A DNA stretch of 34,756 nucleotides, taken from positions 1-34,756 of the forward strand of contig JACSRP010000141.1 of NCBI GenBank assembly GCA_014879665.1. Reading direction: 5' to 3'. Each line of letters opens with the position of its first letter. Position 1 is the first letter of the stretch. Origin of the DNA: Anaerolineae bacterium (GTDB taxonomy: Bacteria > Chloroflexota > Anaerolineae > Aggregatilineales > Phototrophicaceae). The notes under the pieces are model-generated. The model did not search any database. It was not told the origin of the DNA and saw only the letters and a list, made by a program, of their open reading frames with translations. The translations under genes were made by a program, and so were the position numbers. Positions 8,039-15,956 of this stretch are shown here, piece by piece.

Positions 8039-10249
8039 TTACCTGCCGATCTGGAAGGCCATACTGCTGCCCGGCGGGATGATTGCCGCCTGACCATGCA
8101 CGCTCACCGGTAAAGCTTTGCTACTGCGATTGTTGATTTTCACTTCAGAGGCAGTCATTTCGATAAACGCGCGCTGGCCTTTCCAGATCACCGGGAACGC
8201 CAGTCGTTTCCACTGCGCCGGCAAAGTGGGCGAAAGCGTCAGCGTTTCGGCGTACATTGCACTGTGCAGCCCACCAAAGCCGAAAACTGCGATCTGCCAG
8301 AGCATGCCATTGGCAGCGATATGCAGCCCTTCTTCCGCGCCGCCGTGCAGGTCAATGCCATAGCTGCGTTTCCAGAACGACCATGCCTCACCGGTCATTC
8401 CTAACCGCAGCGCGACCAGCGCATGAACGCCCGGCGAAAGCGAGGAGTCATGGGTGGTATAGGGCAGATAGTAATCCCAGGCCAGCGCAACTTCGGAATC
8501 GCTAAATTCGTGAGGGAACAGCGCCATCAGCAGCAGCACGTCGGCCTGTTTCAAGCATTTGCTGCGGTACAGGCGTTCCTGCGAAACCTGCGCGGCAAAT
8601 GGCTTGTCCCAGTCTTTCCAGAGCGCGCCGATGTCTATATCGGCCAGCGCCTCAAATTCTTCACATTGCAGCACCAGTCCGTCGCTTCGCTTGAGGATTG
8701 GCAGCGCCTGAGCGACACCCGCACATTTGGCCCCGAAGATCGGGTCATCGGCCAGCGCGGCGGCGGCTTCCAGCGCCAGCGAAACTAAGCGATTGGTATA
8801 GGCGTTGTTATTGGTGATTGGGGCGTATTCGTCTGGCCCCATCACGCCTAGCAGCCCCGGCGCGTCTATGCCGTCGCGCCAGTCCACCCGTTCCAACCAG
8901 TATTCAGCAGTTTTTAGGAAGACTTCGCGCGCGTGAGTTTGTAAATATTCCGGGTTGTTCATCGCCCGCGCATAGTGGATCATGCCGTAAACCACATCGG
9001 CGGTGACATGCACTTCGTGATCGCGATACTGCCAATTCGGGCATTGATCTATCCCGTCTGTATCGCCTTCCCACGGGTAGCGCGCGCCGCTGTAGCCGTA
9101 TTCTGCCGCGTTGAATTCTGCGCCTTTGAGCGTGTTGATGCGGAAATCGGTCAGCATTTGCCCGCGTTCCGGGTCGGTATAGAGGAAGAATGGCAGCAGA
9201 TACATTTCGGTATCCCAGAAATACAGCCCGCGATAGGCATCCCCGGCATAGGCTTTGGGATCGATGGCAAAGCGGCTGTCGTTCGGGTGAGCGCGCATCA
9301 AATGGTACAGCGCCAGCCGCAGCGCCAATTGTGATTCGCCGTCGCCTTCTACGCTCACATCGGCATTTTCCCAGCGTTCGCGCCATACGCCAGCGTGTTC
9401 CTGAAACAGCGCCGCATAGTCTAAATCCAGCGAAAGCAGCGCGACTAAGGGCGGCGTTTCGGGGTCTATGCTGGTGGTCATCGCGGTGCGCTTTTCAATC
9501 GTGATTGGCGTGTTGGCGGTGAGGTGAACCGTCGTGGTCAGGTCGGCACGCCGTTCTGAGGCTTCATAATTCCATGATGCGCCTTCCAGCAGCAGGCAGG
9601 CTCGCTGGCTGACGACATCGCCGGCATCTAAAGTGACGATGCAGTTGATCTGGTTAAGGGCTTCACGCTGAAAGAGGGACGCCGTGAAATGGTCATAGCC
9701 GCTGGTGCGCACATCGGTATCAATGCCCGCGCGAAGGTCACAGTCAACGTCTTGATCGCTCATCAACGTCAGCCGCTGCACGCATAAATGAGGCCTGGCC
9801 GCGCTGATGAAACGCTCATAGCGTACCTGTATTTCTGCGCCCTGTTTCGTTTGCCAGTTGAATGAACGGGTGAGGGCGGCAGTTTTGAAATGTAATATTC
9901 GCCGGTAGTTTTCGATTCGCCCCTGCTGCATGTCCAGCTTCTCGCCGGCGATAGAAGGAGTCAGGCTCAAGAATGAGGGTAAATTTGCCAGTTCTTTGCC
10001 CATCAGCGGGTGCAGGCCATAGATTCCCGGCACAAACACGCCCCATTTGACCGGCATATAGGGGAAGGCTTCGGCGGTCACATTGGCGGGACGGCGCATA
10101 TAGCTGAGGTTTTGCGGCGCGTTTGCTAGATGTTCTTCCAGCGAGCCGCGAACGTGCATATAACCGCTGCCCAGCGTGAATAATCCCTCATTGGCTCTGG
10201 CTTTTTCGAGGTTAAATTCAGCTTCGCCCAGTGACCAGTTTTCGCTCAT
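8039..10249 (-). CDS. Glycoside hydrolase family 65 disaccharide phosphorylase
   Basis: A 736-residue GH65 protein, the usual family length. The N-terminal beta-sandwich (about 1-270) opens with NEGLFTLGSGYMHVRGS. The (alpha/alpha)6 barrel carries FWDTEMYLLPFFLYTDPE and the catalytic region GPDEYAPITNNNAYTN, with proposed general acid Glu474. The phosphate-binding block is THDSSLSPGVH (His600, Ser602, Ser603), which marks phosphorylases in this family. The reaction is phosphorolysis of an alpha-glucoside to beta-glucose-1-phosphate plus an acceptor sugar. Which linkage (maltose, kojibiose, nigerose, trehalose or other) cannot be decided. There is no signal peptide, so it acts in the cytoplasm on imported sugar and saves ATP. 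AGAGGA lies eight bases before the ATG. Neighbours are GH2 upstream and the GT39-like gene downstream. Confidence 0.92.
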   Translation of the reverse strand: MSENWSLGEAEFNLEKARANEGLFTLGSGYMHVRGSLEEHLANAPQNLSYMRRPANVTAEAFPYMPVKWGVFVPGIYGLHPLMGKELANLPSFLSLTPSIAGEKLDMQQGRIENYRRILHFKTAALTRSFNWQTKQGAEIQVRYERFISAARPHLCVQRLTLMSDQDVDCDLRAGIDTDVRTSGYDHFTASLFQREALNQINCIVTLDAGDVVSQRACLLLEGASWNYEASERRADLTTTVHLTANTPITIEKRTAMTTSIDPETPPLVALLSLDLDYAALFQEHAGVWRERWENADVSVEGDGESQLALRLALYHLMRAHPNDSRFAIDPKAYAGDAYRGLYFWDTEMYLLPFFLYTDPERGQMLTDFRINTLKGAEFNAAEYGYSGARYPWEGDTDGIDQCPNWQYRDHEVHVTADVVYGMIHYARAMNNPEYLQTHAREVFLKTAEYWLERVDWRDGIDAPGLLGVMGPDEYAPITNNNAYTNRLVSLALEAAAALADDPIFGAKCAGVAQALPILKRSDGLVLQCEEFEALADIDIGALWKDWDKPFAAQVSQERLYRSKCLKQADVLLLMALFPHEFSDSEVALAWDYYLPYTTHDSSLSPGVHALVALRLGMTGEAWSFWKRSYGIDLHGGAEEGLHIAANGMLWQIAVFGFGGLHSAMYAETLTLSPTLPAQWKRLAFPVIWKGQRAFIEMTASEVKINNRSSKALPVSVHGQAAIIPPGSSMAFQIGR

Positions 10250-10332
10250 TCGTTGATTCCTCTAGTGGATAGATTTTGTATAAGTCGTATTTTAGTCTAT
10301 TGGGCGCGCGGCGTCTGCCATCTGCCTGTGCC

Positions 10333-10355
10333 GCCGCAGGCTCGAAGCCTACGGC
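10333..10355. repeat. GC-rich hairpin between GH2 and GH65 genes
   Basis: GCCGCAGGCT (10333-10342) pairs with AGCCTACGGC (10346-10355) around CGA, with one C/A mismatch. A smaller hairpin GCCT-AA-AGGC follows at 10368-10377. Both lie in the 173-base gap between co-directional genes. They could tune relative expression or be mobile-repeat remnants. Confidence 0.5.
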
Positions 10356-10422
10356 TAGAGACGACAGCCTAAAGGCAGCCCTAGGACGGATGGATTTAGC
10401 CCGATGAGATAGCCTTTTCCGG

Positions 10423-13104
10423 CTATGCGCCTCTATAAGTTGGCTGGATCAGCCCCTTGAGCAGCGCGCCTAGCAGCCATTGACCGGCGATATTGGCCTC
10501 AAAACTTTGCACCTGATCACCAGCGCCGCCGCTAAAATGCAGCGTGGAGGCGAATAATTTGCCGGCGCCGATGCTGATTTCGACTAGATATTCGCTCAGA
10601 TGGAATAGGCGCGCGTCCAGACGGGTGATGATTGGCGTGATCGCATCAGCGCCGAATTTATCGCGCAGGCTGGCGGTATCTAAGGCGTAATCGGTGGCTA
10701 AGTTGTAAAACTGCAAATCGGCATACCCTTCGTGAGGGAAGGCGGACAGCGCCGGGTGTGAATACAGCAGCTTGATGGACTCTCGCCAGAAGGGAAGCGG
10801 ACGTGCTGGCAGCGAACCTTCGCCGGATTGCAGGAGCACTGCTTTGCCGCCAGCGCGAATGAAGGCTTCAATTTCGCCGGTGAGCAGAGCGGTGATGAGG
10901 ACTTGAGAGGCGGCGAGATCGGAAAGGCTGGCGATTCGCGCCGCTGGAATACCGGTCAGCTGCCCGACTGGATCGTAAATCACAGCATTTTCGAGGCTGG
11001 TGGGTGGGTACAGCCAATGCGTCCAGACATTACGCAGCAGGTGGGCGGCGGTATCCAGTTCAACCGTAAGTTCGCAGATTTCAGGTGTTTTCAGTTGAGG
11101 CATGGCGATCTCGAACGCGCCTAATTCATGCAGTTGGGCGGCGTTCAGCGTCTGGTGGAAGGGCATAACGCCTTCAGCAATGATGCTGTTATCGGTTTTT
11201 CGGCGGAATGCCCAGCGCAGATCACCGGCATTAACCGGCTTTTCGCCTGTGGCTAGCACAAAGCGGAAATTTGAGGCACTTCCGGAAAGATGGTTGAATT
11301 TATCGTTCGGTGCGGGGCGGTCTCCGCCATGCTGCCAGACGCGCGCACGCCCCTGTTCGAGCAGCAGCACCGCATCGTTGTTGAACTGTTTGAAGCTGTC
11401 TGCGGGATATTTGCTGCGGCCTAGATCGTCAAAGATGCCACCTGAAAATATTGGCGTGTCGCGTAATCCGGTCAGCACATAGCCGCGAATATCCCGGCGG
11501 GCGCGGACGGTTTCGAGGATACGCTTGCGATAGATGAAGGACTGCTGGCGGGAAATGGCCTGCATTTGCGCATGGGTGAAGGGCAAGTTGAGCGGGTCAA
11601 CCAGCAGTTCCTGATCACGATATGCCCAGCGGTGAATGCCGCCATCTTTGCCGAGAAGATTGCGCCACCACATGCGTTCGCCATTTTCGACCAGATCGGC
11701 CGGATTGCGGTAGTCGTCGCTGTCGCAAAATTCGCCAAAAATCCAGGGGCGCGGCGGCCGCCAATCGCGCCGGAAGTGATCGCAAAGCGGGGTGAAATAG
11801 TGGAGATCGCAGTAAAAATGATAGTCGTTGAAATCGGCATAGTCGCCAGTTAAGCCGCCGTAGGCTTCGCCGCTGCCGCTGTTATCGCAGACGATGACCC
11901 CGGTGGTGGCACCACGGGTGAGGCCATCCAGCGATTCGAGCAGGGCGGCATCGGCCATTTCCGCGCTCAACTCACAACCGAGGCTGTAGATGATGACCGA
12001 GGGATGATGATGCACCTGACCGAGAACAGCGGCATATTCTTGCGCTGCCTGCTCGCGCAGATGATCGCTGAGACGAGGCAGCCACATCGGCATTTCCAGC
12101 CAGAGCAGCATGCCTTCCTCATCGGCAATTTCAAACAGGCGCGGGGCGGGCACGTAGAGGCAGAGCTTGAAGAGATTGAAGCCCATTGCACGCACACGCC
12201 GGAATTCTTCGCGGATTTCGCGCTCGCTGAAATTCGGCGCCAGCGTACGCGGATTCCAGCCCCAACTGAGGATGCCGCGCAAGAAGATCGGCTCGTCGTT
12301 CAAGAGCAGTCGTTCACCCTGTGTCTCCAGCTTGCGGAAGCCGAAGGATCGGGATATTTCGCTGATCGGCTGCCCACCCTGTGAAGCGGTCAATTGTAGG
12401 CGATAAAGAGACGGCGACTCTGGCGACCATAACTGCTGATTTTCGACAGTAAGCGCCGCGAACAGGCCGCCGTTTTGAAGCGGCATCTCGACTTTTGTGG
12501 CGATTTGACCGTCGGGGGTGATGATTTCAGCCGACCAGACGATGTTAGCGGAAAGAGGATCACGGTTCGGCGGGATGACCTGCGCGCGGATGGTGACATT
12601 TCCGGTGTCAGAATTAGCAGACAGGTGAAGATCGGAGAACAGCGGTGCGCGGTGGGCGGTGATCTTTACATCCTGCCAGACGCCGCCGAAGGTGGTAGAG
12701 ATATAGGGGATGAAGCCGACCAGCACGTCCCGATAGGGGAAACGATCCCCATCATCGGCGGGTTTGGTGACGCGCAGTTCAAGCGCATTGGCTTGCCCGA
12801 CGCGAACGTAAGGCGTGATGTTTATGTCGAACGCCGTCCATAAGCCTTCATGCGCGCCGACCAGCGAACCGTTGAGGTATACCTCCACGAAATAGCTGAC
12901 CGCGCCGAATTGCAGCAGGATTTTTGCATCAGCCCACGATGTGGGGATGTCAATGCTGCGGCGGTACACCGCGGGACCTGCCGTATCGGGGCAGCCTTCT
13001 GCTTCCCATGCTGAGGGCACGTTAATCATTCCCTGCTGGCCTGCTAGTTCAAACTGCCATGTGCCGTTCAGCGGGAGGGTTTCAGCGAGTGTGTTTTCGA
13101 GCAT
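10423..13104 (-). CDS. Glycoside hydrolase family 2 enzyme with unusual acid/base motif
   Basis: An 893-residue retaining beta-glycosidase of the beta-galactosidase/glucuronidase/mannosidase family. The sugar-binding jelly roll (about 1-170) starts with LNGTWQFEL and includes VPSAWEAEG. An immunoglobulin-like domain follows, then a TIM barrel from about residue 270 (FLRGILSWGWNPRT). The acid/base region reads SLGCELS with Glu378; GH2 and clan GH-A normally have Asn-Glu here, so Cys377 is unusual. The nucleophile is Glu458 in IFGEFCD. About 290 extra C-terminal residues include an alpha/beta stretch (IEAFIRAGGKAVLLQSG) resembling the amidotransferase-like accessory domain of some galactosidases. 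There is no signal peptide, so it is cytoplasmic. Substrate is undetermined. It follows GH172 by 115 bases, with a hairpin repeat in the gap. Confidence 0.88.
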   Translation of the reverse strand: MLENTLAETLPLNGTWQFELAGQQGMINVPSAWEAEGCPDTAGPAVYRRSIDIPTSWADAKILLQFGAVSYFVEVYLNGSLVGAHEGLWTAFDINITPYVRVGQANALELRVTKPADDGDRFPYRDVLVGFIPYISTTFGGVWQDVKITAHRAPLFSDLHLSANSDTGNVTIRAQVIPPNRDPLSANIVWSAEIITPDGQIATKVEMPLQNGGLFAALTVENQQLWSPESPSLYRLQLTASQGGQPISEISRSFGFRKLETQGERLLLNDEPIFLRGILSWGWNPRTLAPNFSEREIREEFRRVRAMGFNLFKLCLYVPAPRLFEIADEEGMLLWLEMPMWLPRLSDHLREQAAQEYAAVLGQVHHHPSVIIYSLGCELSAEMADAALLESLDGLTRGATTGVIVCDNSGSGEAYGGLTGDYADFNDYHFYCDLHYFTPLCDHFRRDWRPPRPWIFGEFCDSDDYRNPADLVENGERMWWRNLLGKDGGIHRWAYRDQELLVDPLNLPFTHAQMQAISRQQSFIYRKRILETVRARRDIRGYVLTGLRDTPIFSGGIFDDLGRSKYPADSFKQFNNDAVLLLEQGRARVWQHGGDRPAPNDKFNHLSGSASNFRFVLATGEKPVNAGDLRWAFRRKTDNSIIAEGVMPFHQTLNAAQLHELGAFEIAMPQLKTPEICELTVELDTAAHLLRNVWTHWLYPPTSLENAVIYDPVGQLTGIPAARIASLSDLAASQVLITALLTGEIEAFIRAGGKAVLLQSGEGSLPARPLPFWRESIKLLYSHPALSAFPHEGYADLQFYNLATDYALDTASLRDKFGADAITPIITRLDARLFHLSEYLVEISIGAGKLFASTLHFSGGAGDQVQSFEANIAGQWLLGALLKGLIQPTYRGA

Positions 13105-13145
13105 GTTGGAAGGTATCCAGAAAGGTGAGCGGGTACTTGATGGTG

Positions 13146-13216
13146 AACCTCACCCCGCTGCATTTCGTGCAGCTTCCCCTCGCCTTAGATGGCTGAGGGG
13201 ATTGCGGGGTGAGGTT
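13146..13216. repeat. Dispersed nested-hairpin repeat, copy A
   Basis: Outer arms AACCTCACCCCGC (13146-13158) and GCGGGGTGAGGTT (13204-13216) are perfect 13-bp complements. Inside them CCCCTC (13176-13181) pairs with GAGGGG (13195-13200). The reverse complement of 27313-27381 aligns along nearly the whole length with only scattered changes, so these are two inverted copies of one element. This copy lies between the GH172 stop and the GH2 start. Confidence 0.85.
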
Positions 13217-13219
13217 TGT

Positions 13220-14296
13220 TTACAGGCGCGGCAGGCGCAGATCAACGGACGGCAGCGGCAGATAGTGTTTATGCGGCTCGGTTTGATACCAGTAGGCGGT
13301 GGACGAGTAATCCATCGTCAGCTTGTTGGCATGACCGTGTTCGATGGTGACTTTGATGGATTTTTCAAAGAAGATCGGGTCTTCGATGTGATAGCGATAG
13401 ACGCTGTTTTTGCCACGCCACGGCCAATCATCGGTGCCTTGATAGAGAATGACGCCGTGATAAGGCGCGGAATATTCGCTTTTCGGGCAAAAGGCGGTAT
13501 TGAAATAGTCTTCGGTGCCGGTGCCGTTGAGTGTAGGTATCGGGTCGCCGTCAATGAAGATCATGTCGTCGCCTTCGCCGTACCAATCGTTGGCCTGACG
13601 GGAGAAGATGTCAATGTCTACATGGCAGCCAACATAATGCCCGGAGCCTTCAGCTTCGAGGATTACATAATTGTTTTCACCGGTTAGATTGGGCACTTTC
13701 CATGCCTCGCGCCGCAGATCACTGTTGCCATCCGCCCAACGCACCTTCGGATCCGCCCACCCCTGCACAGGGTTCACCCGCTGCCATTGAGCATGGAAAC
13801 GGCCATAGGCACTCATGTCAGTACCGGCGGGATATTCTTCATAGTCTACATAGAAGTAAAAGTTTAACTGGGCGTCACATTCGTTGACGATTTCGAGGCG
13901 CGCGCCTTCGCCAAAGGGCATTGGGAACCAGCAGTTGAAGCCGCGCCCATCCTGGGGACTCATTTGCAGCGGCAGCGAGACGAAATCTTTGGACATGCCG
14001 TGCCCCATGCCGAAAAAGTCACCAATGGGCACCTCGATGCTAGGCTCACTTTCGCCATCCCAGAACATACGCAGCACGACCTTGCGGAATACGTGTTTGG
14101 CATCGCAGAACATCGTACACCAGATATGTTTGATGCTGCCTGGGCCTTCTATCCGGGCGATGGCGCGGGTTTCGCCAGGGGCAAATTCCCACCAATCGCT
14201 GTTGCCGCCTGTTTGGTCGTAGCTGGAGAGGCGGCGGCGCTTCACGCCGGGGCGCAGCAGCGCCAGACTTGCAAGTGTGCTATTGCCAATAATCAT
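13220..14296 (-). CDS. GH172 (DUF2961) family glycosidase
   Basis: A 358-residue single-domain DUF2961 protein. The N-terminal half has SSYDQTGGNSDWW and PIGDFFGMGHG; the second half has NDWYGEGDDMIFIDGD and GTGTEDYFNTAF. Glu241 and Glu262 are 21 residues apart, matching the spacing of the two catalytic glutamates I recall for the characterised alpha-fructofuranosidase of this family (Glu270/Glu291). Known GH172 members act on alpha-D-fructofuranosides or D-arabinofuranosides, so a furanoside in the imported glycan is a reasonable inference. There is no signal peptide; the family assembles into trimers or hexamers. AGGGATG lies about eight bases before the ATG. It sits between the ferritin-like gene and GH2. 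Confidence 0.92.
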   Translation of the reverse strand: MIIGNSTLASLALLRPGVKRRRLSSYDQTGGNSDWWEFAPGETRAIARIEGPGSIKHIWCTMFCDAKHVFRKVVLRMFWDGESEPSIEVPIGDFFGMGHGMSKDFVSLPLQMSPQDGRGFNCWFPMPFGEGARLEIVNECDAQLNFYFYVDYEEYPAGTDMSAYGRFHAQWQRVNPVQGWADPKVRWADGNSDLRREAWKVPNLTGENNYVILEAEGSGHYVGCHVDIDIFSRQANDWYGEGDDMIFIDGDPIPTLNGTGTEDYFNTAFCPKSEYSAPYHGVILYQGTDDWPWRGKNSVYRYHIEDPIFFEKSIKVTIEHGHANKLTMDYSSTAYWYQTEPHKHYLPLPSVDLRLPRL

Positions 14297-14480
14297 ATTA
14301 TTTCATCCCTGATTCCTTAAATACCGACTATAAAACCGTTTCGGGGCGATCAAGCCTGTGACCCACCCTAAGCTAGTGGGCCTGAAACAAAACATGCTTT
14401 AACCCTACGGAAAAGGTGATTCGAAGGGATAGTCTACATGGGAATGTTGTTCGCTCAAATTCTTATCCGGAACGCGGGCG

Positions 14481-15692
14481 CTAATATTCATGATGGGCGT
14501 GTTTTTGCTGCATTTTGACCGGTGTATTTTCGATCATCCATGCTTCCATGCGAACGCGGATTTCTTCCAATGTTTCGGGATAGTTGTAGGTTTTCAGCAA
14601 GACGGGCGTCCATTTTTGACCCCAGCGGACATGGAAATTTTCATCGCTCCAATCGTAACTGACGGCGGCGGCGGAAATTTCGTCTTGCAGCGCCTCCCAA
14701 TGTTCGCGGTTGGTGGTCTTTTCGGGCATGCCGTTGGGTTCGAGGACGGTGGTGAGCAGGGCATACTGTTCAACGGCGGGGAGAGTCATCATCACATTGT
14801 AGATTTGCACAACCTGCGGCACGTCTGCTACGTTCAGCCCAAGCTGCTGTATTCGAATTTGCCCTAGTTGGCTGTGGCGCAGCTCATCCCAGAGGTGGCG
14901 AGCGACATTATGCTGGTATTCCCACGACATTTCCGGCGTCATCCAGAGAATGGAGCCGAGCGTTTCGGCGGCGGTCATCTCGTTGGTGTAGTGTTTGAAG
15001 CGCCAGAGGCGGTAGCCTTCAGGGTCGGTTTTGCGGTCGGGCTGAATGTCTTCTTCAGGTTTGAAGATCGGCCAATCGGGCATGCGCTGACATTGCATCC
15101 ACGGCAGCAAAAGCGGGTGACCTTCGAGACGGTCTGGCGGGCTGCTCTTTGCGCCGACGCCGTTGATGCCGCCGTCGGATGCCAGCAAACCAGCGACGTA
15201 ATCGCGCCAGATTTCCCAATCGGGATAGCGATCTATGATGGTTGGGAGGAAGGCTTCCGCCCATGCGACCTGCTGTTCGAGGGCGGGGATCACCTGTTCG
15301 GTTAATTTCACGGTGGGATTATCGAAATTGCTCCACGTGACTTCGGGGTGAATGCGTAAGGCTTCCAGCAGCAGCTTTTTGATGACGAGATAGACGGTGG
15401 CGATGACTTCGGCGGTATTGGCGGATTTATCGAGCGCGGCGGCGACAATGGGGAGCGCCGGGCTGATATTACGCTCAGGCTGGTGGCAGCGCAGCTCACG
15501 CAAGCGGTTGTAAATGACATCAACGGCATCAGCGCTTTCCCAGACATGCAACCCGATCTCATTTTTGGCGTCCCATTCGGGCACGCCGGGCAGCCAACCG
15601 GCCAGCGCGCGCATGGCGGCGCGTTCAAAGAAGGCGTAACGCTTCAAAAACTCAACATTTTGTTCAATGGTGATGTGTTTTAGCCCGCTCAT
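14481..15692 (-). CDS. Ferritin-like helical protein of unknown function
   Basis: A 403-residue, helix-rich, soluble protein with no signal peptide. Two regions resemble each other. Residues 21-75 contain FFERAAMRALAGWL then LHVWESADAV. Residues 240-285 contain MTAAETLGSILW then RHLWDELRHSQLG. The second copy has Glu243 and the E270-x-x-H273 pair of a ferritin-like di-iron half-site. The first copy has Glu23 but Ser53 and Ala56 at the matching places; Glu45, His49 or Glu52 could substitute. The ORF opens at 15707, but GGAG lies five bases before the ATG at 15692, which is preferred. It heads the minus-strand glycosidase run, 184 bases before GH172. A redox or hydroxylase-like step on the glycan is possible but unproven; a purely structural role is also possible. 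Confidence 0.65.
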   Translation of the reverse strand: MSGLKHITIEQNVEFLKRYAFFERAAMRALAGWLPGVPEWDAKNEIGLHVWESADAVDVIYNRLRELRCHQPERNISPALPIVAAALDKSANTAEVIATVYLVIKKLLLEALRIHPEVTWSNFDNPTVKLTEQVIPALEQQVAWAEAFLPTIIDRYPDWEIWRDYVAGLLASDGGINGVGAKSSPPDRLEGHPLLLPWMQCQRMPDWPIFKPEEDIQPDRKTDPEGYRLWRFKHYTNEMTAAETLGSILWMTPEMSWEYQHNVARHLWDELRHSQLGQIRIQQLGLNVADVPQVVQIYNVMMTLPAVEQYALLTTVLEPNGMPEKTTNREHWEALQDEISAAAVSYDWSDENFHVRWGQKWTPVLLKTYNYPETLEEIRVRMEAWMIENTPVKMQQKHAHHEY

Positions 15693-15719
15693 GTTCGCTC
15701 CGTTCATGATTAGCTTGAA

Positions 15720-15818
15720 CTGTTTTTTGACCCGGCGGATGGGGCGTGCCGCACCCCTATTCTAGAATGCCGGAAATTGAGTCTGATAAGCGTATGTAAT
15801 CCCTGCGGGTCAAAACAG
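15720..15818. repeat. Long inverted repeat in the divergent promoter region
   Basis: TTTTGACCCG (15725-15734) and CGGGTCAAAA (15806-15815) are perfect 10-bp arms 71 bases apart. With a two-base bulge they extend to CTG...CAG (15720 and 15818). They flank the palindrome at 15759 between the ferritin-like gene and the GH38 gene. They may be paired binding sites for DNA looping or a remnant of a small inserted element. Confidence 0.5.
15759..15768. promoter_or_regulatory. Palindrome ATTCTAGAAT before the ferritin-like gene
   Basis: A perfect 10-bp palindrome 66 bases upstream of the ferritin-like start. On the minus strand it contains TAGAAT, a possible -10 box without a good -35. It shares the CTAG core with the palindrome at 15893 on the GH38 side. 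Confidence 0.35.
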
Positions 15819-15864
15819 CTTCGATAGTTTTGAAGCGATTATGCTGTAGACGTAAGCCTTTTGA

Positions 15865-15892
15865 TTGCTGGAAGTATACCATTGGCTATAAT
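15865..15892 (+). promoter_or_regulatory. Promoter of the GH38 gene
   Basis: TTGCTG (15865-15870) and a perfect TATAAT (15887-15892) are 16 bases apart, about 65 bases before the GTG start at 15957. The following stretch is AT-rich. The -10 match is strong and the -35 moderate. Confidence 0.6.
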
Positions 15893-15902
15893 TGTCTAGA
15901 CA
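15893..15902. promoter_or_regulatory. Candidate repressor operator TGTCTAGACA
   Basis: A perfect 10-bp palindrome that begins directly after the TATAAT box and covers the expected transcription start of the GH38 gene, the classic place for a repressor. The wider TTGTC...GACA half-sites resemble those at 20298-20318 next to the GntR-LacI hybrid regulator, but the spacing differs. Assignment to that regulator is inference. Confidence 0.55.
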
Positions 15903-15956
15903 TTTTATGGAAATATATAGTCAACTTTTTAGGCTGTCAATATTCGGAGGCAAACC

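Noticed and set aside
15693..15707. Ferritin-like gene starting at 15707
   Set aside because: No ribosome site precedes this ATG. The ATG at 15692 has GGAG five bases upstream.
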